Positions 23,952 through 34,599 of a DNA stretch of 64,000 bases are shown here, piece by piece. The position numbers and the translations under genes are program-made. The DNA comes from Citrus sinensis (Eukaryota; Streptophyta; Magnoliopsida; Sapindales; Rutaceae). The notes beneath the pieces were generated by a model that was not told the DNA's origin, ran no database searches, and saw nothing but the letters and a program-made list of their open reading frames with translations. Position 1 is the stretch's first letter. Every line of letters starts with the position of its first letter. The stretch covers positions 3,968,001-4,032,000 of the forward strand of contig NC_068563.1 of assembly GCF_022201045.2 (NCBI RefSeq), read 5' to 3'.

Positions 23952-25128
23952 AAAAATCACTGGATTGACCCCATTCCATCGATGGATGCTATGTTCCTAG
24001 TTGGTATAATACCCTGTGACGTAATCTTTCTTGTGCAGGTGGTCTTTACCAATCTGGTTTAATGTCTATAAATTTCTGTACAACTTGTGAAACTTCTGTG
24101 GAACATTTAATAGTTTAGGGTTCCTATACAAAGATTTGTGGCTGGAATAGGGTTGTATATAGATTGTTCAATGAAGTTGACGTTCAGCTGCTGCAGTGGA
24201 ACAAATGGTCTTAGTGACATTGTGACAATGTCATTTTGAGCTTGTTTGAACCTTTAATTTTTTGCCACTGCTCATTTCATGTGGTGTGATGTTATGCTTC
24301 AGATCAAAGAAAGAATTACCTCATAGGCAAATTATTTGCTACTAGTTTGATATCAAAGTCAGTGAATACAATATGCAAGTTTTTTTCGTTTATATAAAAA
24401 ATCTAGTTCCATGATTCTTTGGTACATGTCAAATCACAATGTTTACTGATAAACTTTCCGCAAGGGAAGGTTGAGTAAGAATCAGGCAGCATGCTCTTGC
24501 TGGAAAATATCGTGCTATCTTTTGTTATTCTGCTTTGTGATTGTAAATGACATTGCGGGAGAGGACCTTGTGTTGTAACATTACAAAAAGTTTGCAAGTT
24601 CGTTTTAGTGACCAGAAAAGAACGATACGTCGTCCCATAAATGTTAACGAGAAAAATGCGAGAGTCAAAACTCAGAAGGTAATATGAACATACAGCAAGA
24701 CGTTTGTTGGGTTTGTTTATGAACGACTTGACTAGTCGGTTGCAAGTTTATTTCAGTGATAAGTAATGACAACAAAACTATGGAGCATATTACTAATTTT
24801 GCAATATCTATTAATGAGTAACACCTCATATACCATGCAAGTGTAGAAGATTTGTAGAGTACGTTAAAAACTTTAGTCACTAAAGATAAGATCTAATCCC
24901 ATATCATCAAAAAAATTAGGAAAAAAAAAAATCCCATATTAGTATATTAGCAAGAGAAAAAAATTACTGCCATAAAAGTGAAAAAGATTCTGATGACACG
25001 TTTCAATTGCACTTCCCATTTCTCAACGTTCTAGTGGGGTAGCAGTAGCACTAATCCAAGGGTAAAAGTGCATAGTGATGATCGGAAAAATGAGTTCTTG
25101 ATGATGATGGTGGTGGTGGTGGTGAAAA
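23952..25128. other. intergenic; no gene seen
   Basis: The first 200 bases are presumably the VRN1 3' UTR. From about 25010 the sequence matches the DNA before the paralogue at 29777 (CATTTCTCAACGTTCT against CATTTCCCAACATTCT), the shared promoter-proximal region of the two B3 copies. Confidence 0.55.
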
Positions 25129-27128
25129 ATGTCTGAGCAGCAAACAACTCATGGTGAAGCAATGTCGCAGCCATTGGCGCCATATTTACCAGAGGAGGAG
25201 AATCAGAAGAGGTCTTGCATTTTCTACAAGCTAATTGTGCCCTCCATTCTCCAAGACAAGAAGCTGGTACCTGTTTACTTTCACTTTCTTCTTTGTTACT
25301 TTCCCTTTGACATTCTGTTTGTTTGCCCAGAAATTTGATAAACAAGTTGCAAACAGTGTAACGGCTTGTTTGGTTGTTGGGAAAATTTAAAAAAAAAAAG
25401 AAAAGAAAGAAACACCCCCAGAGTTTTACTGCCTCTATTCTCACCCTCAACATTGCATTGAACTTGTATTATTTGTTGATTATAAATTTTCTTCGTACTA
25501 TTTTACTTGTTACTTCGAAATTAAAGGGAAAAAAAATAAAATTGCAACCTCCAATGATCTGGGGAATTTGAGAAGTCTAAAATGTGCATGCAAGTAATAT
25601 TTTACTGTGTGTGTGTTTGTGTTGTTTTTTTCCTTTTTTTCCCTTTTTTCCCTTTAGTCTCTGAATTAAGATGCTTGTATGATCGTGGGTAATCTCATGT
25701 TGCTGGATGCTACCTTTTGTATAAAACATATACTTAGTTATGTATTTAGACAAAAAGTTATATATGTAAATATGTAATGCTTAATATTATTCTGTCACAG
25801 CTCTTAGTATTATGACAAATCTGAGTTAATTTTTTCACTGCAGAGGATCCCAGATAAGTTTGTTAAGAAATTTGGAGATGAACTTTCTACAGTAGCGAAA
25901 CTCACTATTCCCAGTGGTCGTTTATGGCTTGTAGAACTAAGAAAACTCAACAAGAAGTTGTGGTTTGATATTGGTTGGCATGAGTTCGTAGAACATTGCT
26001 CCATTCGTGCTGGGTACTTTATGATCTTCAGATATCAAGGAAATTCAGATTTCAATGTCTACATATATGATTTAGCAAAATCCGAGATAGAGTATCCATT
26101 CAACACTTGTAGTAGCTTGGAAGAAGAACCCAGTGGTAACAAGCAATGCTCTGTACCCATTGACAAAGATAAGGGAGAAGATAACTCTTTTGGAATATCC
26201 AAGCCTTCAAGCTCTCCATGCCCAGTCCTTTCTCCTTCAACAATCAATGTCGAAGATGAAGGTGCATACTACAAAAAGAACAAGAACTCTACCTCTGGGG
26301 TTAAATTAAAGTATCTGCATCTAGCAGAGGAGGTGCATAATCAGGAAGCAACATTTCAATCTCCTCAAGATAAAGGAATAATACAGTTCAAAAGCAATGT
26401 TACGAACAAATCAGATGAAGTTGGATTGTATTTCAGTGGTGGAACAAAAAGAAAAATCTCGGGGCCAGGACAAATAACTGACTCTTGTAGGGTCTATGTT
26501 AGATGAAGTTAGATGCTGTTTTTATTGATTGTTTCCTGTTGGCTTTTATTATGACTAATTTTGAATGTGCGTTCATGAACCATTAGGCAAGCACAAATTG
26601 GAACCAGTAGAGTTGCCTAAAGGAAGAACTTCTTGCAAAACTTATACGAGGAGGGGGCGAGCTCTGACATCTGAAGAAAAGAAGAGTGCATTGCGTGCAG
26701 CAGAAATATTCAAGTCCAATAATCCTTTCTTCAAGGTTGTCTTGCGCCCATCATACGTATACAAGTCATTACTCCTGGTAAGCCTATGAACCACGCCTTA
26801 AATATGAATATTCCAATCCCGTTTATACAGTTCTTTTTTGCTTGTGCAGCATATTCCAAGCATCTTTGCAAGAACATATCTGAATGGTATTAAGGGAGAC
26901 GTGACACTTACAGGTCCCAATGGCAAACAGTGGCGTGTTCGATGCATTTCTCAGAATGGTAAAGCTAAGTTCGGCCAGGGCTGGTCTGAATTTGTGTGGG
27001 ACAATAACTTGGATGAAAGTGATGTTTGTGTATTTGAGCTGGTTAAGACAGATGATGTTACACTGAAAGTTACCATATTTCGAGTTCTTCAAGATGCAAG
27101 ATCAGAGGAATGCCAACCTTCGAAGTAA
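25129..27128 (+). CDS. REM-type protein with two B3 domains (VRN1 paralogue A)
   Basis: Exons 25129-25266, 25844-26486, 26587-26777 and 26850-27128, intron phases 0, 1, 0, giving 416 residues. Predicted nuclear DNA-binding protein. The first B3 domain runs from about residue 32 ([14 protein letters not shown], then [14 protein letters not shown]) to about 130 ([14 protein letters not shown]). A poorly conserved, Ser-rich linker follows, then the [20 protein letters not shown] segment homologous to VRN1's [15 protein letters not shown]. The second B3 domain covers about 305-408 ([12 protein letters not shown] to LKVTIFRV). The exon 2 donor is TT|GTAGGG, chosen because it restores phase 1 and matches the paralogue at 29777. 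The start is the first ATG of a long N-terminal extension; a second ATG 12 codons on is possible. Function beyond B3 DNA binding is unknown. Confidence 0.88.
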
Positions 27129-27991
27129 GCCATCTGGTACAATGAAAACTTTACGATCAAATGTTTTGATGAAGGGATGCAAAACACTAGAAACCAATGT
27201 AAATGTTGATGTTTTCTACGCCCCTTTTTGTTATGCTTATTTAAGACGGCCTGATCTTCATTTGCAATTAACCAGTTTTTCATTTAAATTCAAAGTTTAG
27301 TTCTGCGATTTGTTGATACACACATGAATCATATTGTTTAGCTTGGTGTGGGGCAAAGTCGAGTGACCATCGGACTTCATACATGCTGAATGAGCGACGG
27401 GTCGTCGTTAACTAGAAAAATGCTTGAAAGTCGAAAGCTAACATATGTGGCAATTCGTTTGTTGATATTATTTCTGAACGATTAATCGGTTTTAACTTTA
27501 ATTTGGTGATGACAATTATACACATCACATTCGAATTTTTTAATTCATAAAACGGTTCTAAAAGAAAATAAAAAGCATTATTTATCCTCTTTTTTTTTTT
27601 AAAAAAAAAAGATCATATATATATAATGTTTCTCTAACAGGCATTCCAAATATTTATTTTCTAAAAAAAATTTAAATCATATATTTCTCTCAAAACGTTA
27701 TAGAATCGAAAAAAGAAAAGTGACTATAGATGCAAAGTTTTATTTCTCTTAAATCAATTAAGATACAATATTTATTTATTGTCGTTATGGAAATGAACAA
27801 TGAAATAATGTGATAATGACTACTAATACATCAATACTAATTATACGAGCTTGTTTTTCTAAATGATATTTTTCAATGGCAAAGGTGTAGAATATCTTTT
27901 TAAATATTTAGAAGAAAATTAAAAAAATATAAGTTAAGTGGTCAAATATTTTTCCTCCAACAAATATGAGGGAGGATAACAATTTATATAT
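27129..27991. other. intergenic; no gene seen
   Basis: Downstream flank of the preceding B3 gene, partly similar to the flank after 32087 (GATGTTTTCT landmark), followed by AT-rich DNA ending at a transposon's target duplication (27983-27991). Confidence 0.5.
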
Positions 27992-29107
27992 GAGTCCTGC
28001 TATTTACCCCGGGTCAAATCCCGGGTCAAACCCCGAAACTAAGTGAAACGACGCCGTTTTCTCTTCTTTTTTTTTGTTTTCATTCTATCTAAAACGACGC
28101 TGTTTAGTTAGAAAAAGATTACCTCTTATTTCCTTTCTTCATCCTGGCACTATGAGATGAGATTGATCGTTTTTTTTCTTCTTCATTTTTTCTCCGGTAT
28201 GCCGCTCCGTGAGCAAGCAAGGAGTGAGAGAATAAAGTGGGCTGTGGTGATGTTAGAATTTGCACCTATTTGTATCTATTTAGTGAGTAGCCTGCTAGTT
28301 TTTTTGATCTTACGTTGTTTTGGTTCCATGGGTTTGAGAATTTCTCTACTGTTCGTCACTCTGGTTTTGCTTTTTTATTGGCTTTGTGAAACACTTTAAA
28401 TTGGATCGTATTTCGTTTGGCTTTTCTCCAAAGTAGGACTCCAATTTTGGGTGCGCATCCTCTGCCAGTTATGCATAAAACTGGGCTTTGGTGGGGGTCT
28501 GATCTTCGCCCTTGGGTTTAAAAGTGTGATGGCTGTCGGTGTTGGTGGTGTCGATTGTTGAGAAATAGAAGGAGAATGGCTGTGAGACGAAAAGGAAGAG
28601 AAAGCAATTTGGGGCTGCATTAACCAAGCTAAATCGATTTGGGGTTGTACAGTTCGTCAAATGTCTTCTTAGGCATATAAGTAGGAGCTCTTCCATGCCA
28701 ACATAGCTATTTACAGGACATCATATTCAACCTCCAAAACTACTCATGGCGGAAGCTTACCAGATTGGGGAGGTCCCTTGATTGAAGTCTCTTAATGTCA
28801 TTAGCAGTCACCTTACATGACTCCAAAGTCAGTGATCTTAAATTCTTCAGTGGCTTCAGGTGACGTAATCCTGCACTTGTTATCTGGGAATTTGAAACAT
28901 TCAAAGAGACCAACCCTGTTAATCCTGTATTTGCAAGAACAGAAGTTACGACAACAAGGTTAAAAGATCCCCACAATATATGTGAGTATATCAAAAAACG
29001 ACGTCGTTTTAGGGAGAATGAAAGAAAAAAAAAAACAGATGAAACGACGTCGTCTGTTAATTTCGGGGTTTGACCCGGGATTTGACTCGGGGTAAGTAGC
29101 ATTTTCC
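27992..29107. mobile_element. Pack-MULE-like transposon with captured LRR-gene fragment
   Basis: 1116 bases bounded by inverted repeats of about 50 bases. The left end reads GAGTCCTGCTATTTACCCC and the complement of the right end reads GGAAAATGCTACTTACCCC, both continuing into GTCAAATCCCGGGTCAAACC. Identical 9-bp flanks TTTATATAT (27983-27991 and 29108-29116) look like a target-site duplication of Mutator length, though they are low-complexity. Subterminal AAACGACG(C/T)CGTTT motifs occur at both ends. No transposase is present. The interior carries the 3' end of an LRR-protein gene in minus orientation (28924-28740). Confidence 0.7.
28740..28924 (-). pseudogene. captured 3' exon of an LRR-protein gene
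   Basis: Minus-strand reading GLVSLNVSNSQITSAGLRHL, KPLKNLRSLTLESCKVTAND and ends DLPNLVSFRHE followed by a stop. This matches, from memory, the C-terminus of a conserved plant cytosolic LRR protein (At1g15740/At4g23840 type), whose last residues are also VSFR-x-E. An acceptor-like TACAG precedes it at 28928-28925, so the fragment begins at an exon boundary and includes genomic intron DNA. It therefore came from a gene copy, not from mRNA. Only about two LRRs are present, so it is not a functional gene. Confidence 0.65.
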
Positions 29108-29126
29108 TTTATATATATATATATAT

Positions 29127-29248
29127 GGCAAACTTTATCTTACATGCATGTAAGATACATGCCTCTCACATGAATAGTGTATATGTGGGACCCACACACT
29201 ATTTATGTGAGAGGCATGTATCTTACATGCATGTAAGATAGGGATCCC
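29127..29248. mobile_element. 122-bp near-perfect palindromic MITE
   Basis: Arms of about 50 bases (ATCTTACATGCATGTAAGAT, then ACATGCCTCTCACAT) face each other around a short loop with GTGGGACCCAC. Flanks are TATATATAT on both sides (29118-29126, 29249-29257), a 9-bp repeat that is also simple sequence. It sits just outside the Pack-MULE-like element. Confidence 0.6.
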
Positions 29249-29389
29249 TATATATATTAGTTGGAGTACTTTTTTGAATTGGTCCGATACTTAGTCGACA
29301 TATGGACCTCTAGCTGAACTCAAAATCCACGTGGAATGAGAGAATTGGGAAACATGTTTTATGCTTCTTAGCATTACGATATTCTCAGT

Positions 29390-29533
29390 GGGACTTGACT
29401 AGCTTACAGAATCTGTAAGCTACAGACTGCAGCATCAGCCGTTGGATGTGGAGTGAGAAACTAAACAATAGAAAATCGGATGGTGGGATGATGGGAGATG
29501 TTTGTTACAGAATCTGTACCGTAGACAGGTCCC
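29390..29533. mobile_element. 144-bp TIR element (MITE-like)
   Basis: Left end GGGACTTGACTAGCTTACAG and the complement of the right end GGGACCTGTCTACGGTACAG are clearly related, followed in both by A-TCTGTAA. No target-site duplication was found, so the assignment is weaker than for its neighbours. Confidence 0.45.
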
Positions 29534-29776
29534 AGGTACTTCTGGTCAAAGGATCATTTTCATTGGTTTTTTTTTTTTTTTTAATAGATTTTTTTATGCT
29601 GAAAAGAAATTAAAAATAATAATAAAAATGGGATTTTGAGTTCTTGACTACACGTTTCAGCTGTACAGTAGTACTTCCCCATTTCCCAACATTCTTGTTG
29701 GGTAGCAAGCACTAAGGTGAAAATAGTGTATAGTGATCATCGGAAAGTCAATTCTTGATGATGATGGTGATGAAAA

Positions 29777-32087
29777 ATGTCTGAACAGCAAACAACCGTT
29801 GATGAAGCAATGTCACGGCCATTGGCGCCATATTTGCCAGAGGAAGGGAAGAGGTCTTGCATTTTCTACAAGCTAATTGTGCCCTCCATTCTCCAAGACA
29901 AGAAGCTGGTAACTGTTAAATTTATTTCACTTTCTTCTATTTTACTTTCCCTTTGACTTTCTGTCTGTTTGGTGTGAAAATTGAGGAAGAAGTTATAAAA
30001 TGAGTTAACGGCTTGTCCGGTTTGTTGGTTTGGCTGGTGGGAAATTTGATTGTCTCAAATTTTTTGGTGATACTTTTCTTGTTATCTTTAATGATCTGGG
30101 AAAATTGAGAAGATTAAAATGTCCGCTTGCTTTTACCAGAATTGTCGGTAGTGCCTGTTCATCATAGTCCCAGAAAAGTTTTTTAAGACCATGACTTGGT
30201 TAATTGAAAGAACGGTGGTTCCTGCTATTTTCATTTTCAGAGACTGAGCTATGCTTAGGGTCTCTTTGGGATTGAGGTGCTGTGGCTTTGAAGTCACAGC
30301 TGCACTAGTGAGACGGGGGCAGTAACTACTAAATTTCAAGTATAAGTGGAATTGTGGGAAAGCAAGGGTAAAGATTAGCTCTCAAGTAAAAGTCGCTGTT
30401 TATCAAACATTTAATTACTGTGGTCATCATTAGAAGTCAATGGTCTCTTAATATGCTATACACACTTGATGCTCTTCATTGAGTGTTAATTTTTGTCTTC
30501 TTTTAATTTCATATCAAGTATTTTTGCATTTATCATCTGGGGAAAAAAAGAAAAGAAAATAACTCTTTTATTTCTGTTGACTATCCATTGTTATGCTAGC
30601 CATTTAAGGATATATTTTACTTTTGGTTACATGCTGCTCTTCATCAAATGTTATCTTTTCATTTCAATTGCCTTTTCAATTATGAAGTTATGTCGTCTTT
30701 GTTAATCTCATGTTGCTGCTACTTCATTGAAGCTGAGTAATGTTCATGATGAATCATTTGTGCAATGCTCAATATATATTTTGTTGTGGACATTTCATTG
30801 GTGGTACTGTTGCAGAATCTGATAATTTTTTGCACCTGCAGAGGATCCCAGACAAGTTTGTTCAGAAATTTGGAGATGAACTTTCTTCAATTGCGAAATT
30901 CACAATTCCCGGTGGTCGTATGTGGTTTGTGGAACTAAAAAAATGCAACAAGCAGTTGTGGTTTGATATTGGTTGGCATGAATTCATAGAGCATTGCTCC
31001 ATTCATTCTGGGTACTTTTTGATCTTCAAATACCAAGGGAATTCAAATTTCAATGTCTACATATTTGATTTAGCAATTTCTGAGATAGAGTATCCAAGCT
31101 TGGAAGAACCCAGTGATAGCAAGCAATGCCATGTACCCATTGAGAAAGATAAAGAAAAAAATAGCTCTCTCAGAATATTGCCATCTTTGTGTGCTTCATG
31201 CCCGGATCCTTTTTCTCCAGCAACCATGGTCTTAGATGAAGGTGTATGCTACAAGTGCAATAAGGACTCTACATCTGGAGTTAAAATAGAGTACCTGCAT
31301 ATACCAAAGGATGAACATAATCAGGAAACAGCATTTCATTGTCCTCAAGATAAAGGAATACAGTTCAAAAATACATCAGATGAAGTTGGACTGTATTTCA
31401 ATTGTGGCACAAAAAGAAAAATCTCTGGGCCAGGACAAATAACCAATTATTGTATGCTTTATGCATTTAGAAGCAATTTTGTGTATTACTATTGGCTAAT
31501 CTCATCACTAATTTTGAATGTGTATATGAACCATTAGGCAAAATCGAACAGGGAGCAGAGTTTCCTTCCTATAGAGTTTCTTTCAAAACTTATACGAGGA
31601 GGTGGAGAGCTGTAACGACTGAAGAAAAGAAGAGAACCGTCCATGCAGCTGAAATGTACAAGTCGAGTAATCCTTTATTCAGGGTTATCTTGCGACCATC
31701 CTATGTATATAGGACATTGCTTTTGGTAAGTCCTTTGAACTATGCCGCAAATAAAATTTCTTGAATCCATTATTATAGAACTGGGCAATTTGTTTATTTA
31801 TTTATTTATTTTTGTTTTTGCAGCATGTTCCTACCAGCTTTGCCCGAAAGTATCTAAATGGCATCAAGGGATACATCACAATTATAGATTCTAATGGGAA
31901 GCAGTGGCCTGTTCGATGTATTTTTAAGAATGGTGGAGCTAAATTCAGCAAGGGCTGGCCTGAATTTGTGTGGGAGAATAACTTAGACGAAAGCGATGTT
32001 TGTGTGTTCGAGCTGATTAAGTCAAATGATGTCACATTGAAAGCTACCATATTTCGAGTTCTTGAAGATGCAAGACCTGTGTATTAA
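29777..32087 (+). CDS. REM-type protein with two B3 domains (VRN1 paralogue B)
   Basis: Exons 29777-29908, 30842-31451, 31538-31725 and 31824-32087, phases 0, 1, 0, giving 397 residues. It is the closest relative of the gene at 25129: MSEQQTT start, [15 protein letters not shown] extension, [15 protein letters not shown], then RIPDKFVQKFGDEL. The two also share the SGPGQIT sequence just before the exon 2 donor (TAT T|GTATGC). The first B3 domain is at about 30-128. The linker contains several Cys residues. The second B3 domain spans the last two exons and ends LKATIFRV. It is predicted to bind DNA in the nucleus. The promoter-proximal 80 bases also match the sister gene, so the whole unit was duplicated and later split by transposons (27.99-29.53 kb). 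Confidence 0.88.
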
Positions 32088-32928
32088 CTTCCAATGTACT
32101 CATCAAAAAAAAAAAACTTCCAATGTAAGACTTTTGGTAAAGAGAGAAAGTACAATAAAACACTTGGTGGTTATGCAAAACGCAGTTAAGAAATTAGAGG
32201 TGAATGTAGATATTGATGTTTTCTTATGGACTGCCGTATCTTCTGATGCATTTTCTTGAGTTTAACGGGTGTTGGATTTCTATTTACATGTTGACTGCAC
32301 TGTTGGTTTATAAATGTGAAAGCAAACTGAGTCTCTCACAGAGCGGAGAATTTATCAGTGCATCTGTGTCATTAAAATCATGTCGTGTATACATTTGTTA
32401 TACATGGCATGAGTTTACTTGTCCTGTGTTTTCTGGTACCCCATGCCTGAAGATATGCATCAGCAATTGGATAATTTCCAAATGTTGAGAAGGTTAATAA
32501 AGATATTCAATGAACCTGGTAAAAATAAATCATATGAATGAAGCAGATCCCATATCCATAAAGTCGTTCACAAATTTAGTTGACTGCATTCATGCAGAAT
32601 TAAATTGGATATTGGAATCACATTTGAACCTCCCACAATATCAATTTAAATACACAGATGAATTTCTTCTTCGACTAGAATTGACTCCAAACGACACTTG
32701 GTTTTGAGCTTCAAAATGTATACGATTGATGATATCATCCCTTTTCTATTTTAAACATACTATATGATGACCATTTATTTCGTGTAACAGTTGCAAGTAC
32801 CTGAAACACCACTAGTCTTTACAGATCCCAATAACAGGTGGAAATTGAAGGGTGCATCAACAATCAAGCAAAAGTTTCTTATCCAAAAAGGTCTCTACAC
32901 CACTGTTGCCAACAACAACGTGAAACAA
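32088..32928. other. intergenic; no supported gene
   Basis: 3' flank of the preceding gene, then moderately AT-rich DNA. A 65-codon frame at 32510-32707 has no recognisable family. The frame of the next gene is open upstream of its ATG back to about 32791, but no ATG is available there, so it is not included. Confidence 0.5.
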
Positions 32929-33091
32929 ATGGCTGGAGGTAACAGGAGAGCTGAAACCTCACATTTCTTCAAGGTCATTCTTCCGTCAACAGTACAAGAG
33001 AAGAAGCTCGTAACTCACTCTTCTTCTTATTCCTTATTGTGCTCCTCTTTGTTGGCTAATTTGTTCAGTTTGATATTTATAGTACTGTTGC

Positions 33092-33129
<38 letters not shown>

Positions 33130-34534
33130 TGCTGCTTCATACTATGATCTAGTAAAAGGCTACTTTCAAATTTTAATCTGCTGAACAAGTTTCTTTCTCT
33201 TTACTGGGTATCACTGTATCATGTTTATATTAAAGATGAGCTACTCTAGTTTTCGTTGAGAGATGTTTATCTTTTTTTCAGTGTAAATGTTTGATGCTGC
33301 ATATCAAAAGATCACATCAAATTATCAAAATAGTCATTTTGTTTTGGTATTAAGACGTATTTTCTTGTTTTGTAACTTTGATCTCTGCTATATCTGTGAC
33401 TTCAATGTTTGTAGAGGATTCCGAGAAAGTTTGTGAAGAGATTTGGGGATGAACTCTCTGCTGTTGCTACTCTCAATGTTCCAAACGGTCGTGTTTGGCA
33501 AGTGGGATTGAGGAAAGATGGAAGGAAAATTTGGTTACAAGATGGTTGGGATAATTTTGCCGAATATCATTCCATTGCTGTTGGATACTTTTTGGTTTTT
33601 AAGTACGCAAAAAATTCAACCTTTGATGTTCTTGTTTTTGATATGACTGCATGCGAGATTGATTATCCATATGATTATGAAGAAACGGAAAGCGAAGAGG
33701 GAGATGAAATGGAAACTGAAAATTCAGTTGAGATTCTAAGTTTCACCAAAATGAATACTCCTCCAGTGCAGGAAAATCAGGTTAAGCCCGGTTCCAAACC
33801 TGAAAAAAAGAAGATTGGTGGTATCAAATTGGAAACAGCTACAAATAGCAGGGAGAAAAAGCGGTGTCCAACGCATGGTAACGAGCATGGTAAACTCAAA
33901 AAGGCTGCATATCATGAAGTTGAGACAGATTCTTCAGATGGTGATCAAGTCTTTGGTGAGCTCTTTATGCTTATGTGTTCTTTTTATTGTACAATTTTTG
34001 CAAAATCTATCTTATTAGTCAATGAGTTGCAGATGAACATGAGCTGTTGGCTTCCTTAGAAGAAATGGGGATCTTCATGAGTGAAGGCCATAGGTATCTA
34101 TCAGTTGAAGAAAGACAGAGTTTAGTTACTGCTGTCAGATTATTCAAGCCTCAAAATCCTTCATTCGTGGATATTCTAAGGTCCAAGAAAAGATATAGCT
34201 ACATGGTGAGCTCTCAGTAAAAGCGTGATCTTGGAATTTCTCACATTACCCGTTGATAAATGTTGAGTTGCCCATCTCTTTGCTTGTGCAGTATGTGCCA
34301 TCCAAATTTTCCAAGAAGCACTTGATTAGAGGTACCAGATCTATCAAATTGCAAGATTCTGATGGAAAAGAGTGGCCTGCCCAACTTACATGGTCCAGCG
34401 GCTGCGGCATAAAAGGGGGATGGCCTGCATTTTCGAAGTACAAGAATCTAAAACAAGGACATGTGTGTGTCTTCGAGCTGATAAAGGCGAAGGACATTCT
34501 TCTGAAAGTTTCAATACATGCATCATCAGAGTAA
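32929..34534 (+). CDS. REM-type protein with two B3 domains (subgroup 2)
   Basis: Exons 32929-33009, 33415-33955, 34033-34205 and 34292-34534, phases 0, 1, 0, giving 345 residues. The first B3 domain (FFKVILPSTVQEKKL, then RIPRKFVKRFGDELSAVATL to VLVFDMTACEIDYPY) is strong. The linker is charged and Lys-rich (KPEKKKIGGIK), possibly a nuclear import signal. Exon 3 carries a subgroup-specific block, LLASLEEMGIFMSEGHRYLS-VEERQSL, replacing the TAEER segment of VRN1. The second B3 domain is shorter (YVPSKFSKKHL to ILLKVSIHASSE). Exon 2's donor TTT G|GTGAGC plus acceptor TTGCAG|AT gives the Asp found at the same junction in relatives. Genes at 39840 and 44023 and the pseudogene at 38.2 kb belong to the same subgroup. 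Role unknown beyond probable DNA binding. Confidence 0.87.
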
Positions 34535-34599
34535 ATCTTAGAGATCATGAAGCCCCAATTATATCTATATATGTGTATATATTTGTGCTTAAGCATAAT

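Noticed and set aside
28157..28399. Plus-strand hydrophobic 80-codon frame inside the Pack-MULE-like element
   Set aside because: T-rich DNA gives hydrophobic residues by chance; no recognisable protein and no promoter seen.
32510..32707. 65-codon frame upstream of the B3 gene at 32929
   Set aside because: No family resemblance and no splice signals linking it to the B3 gene.
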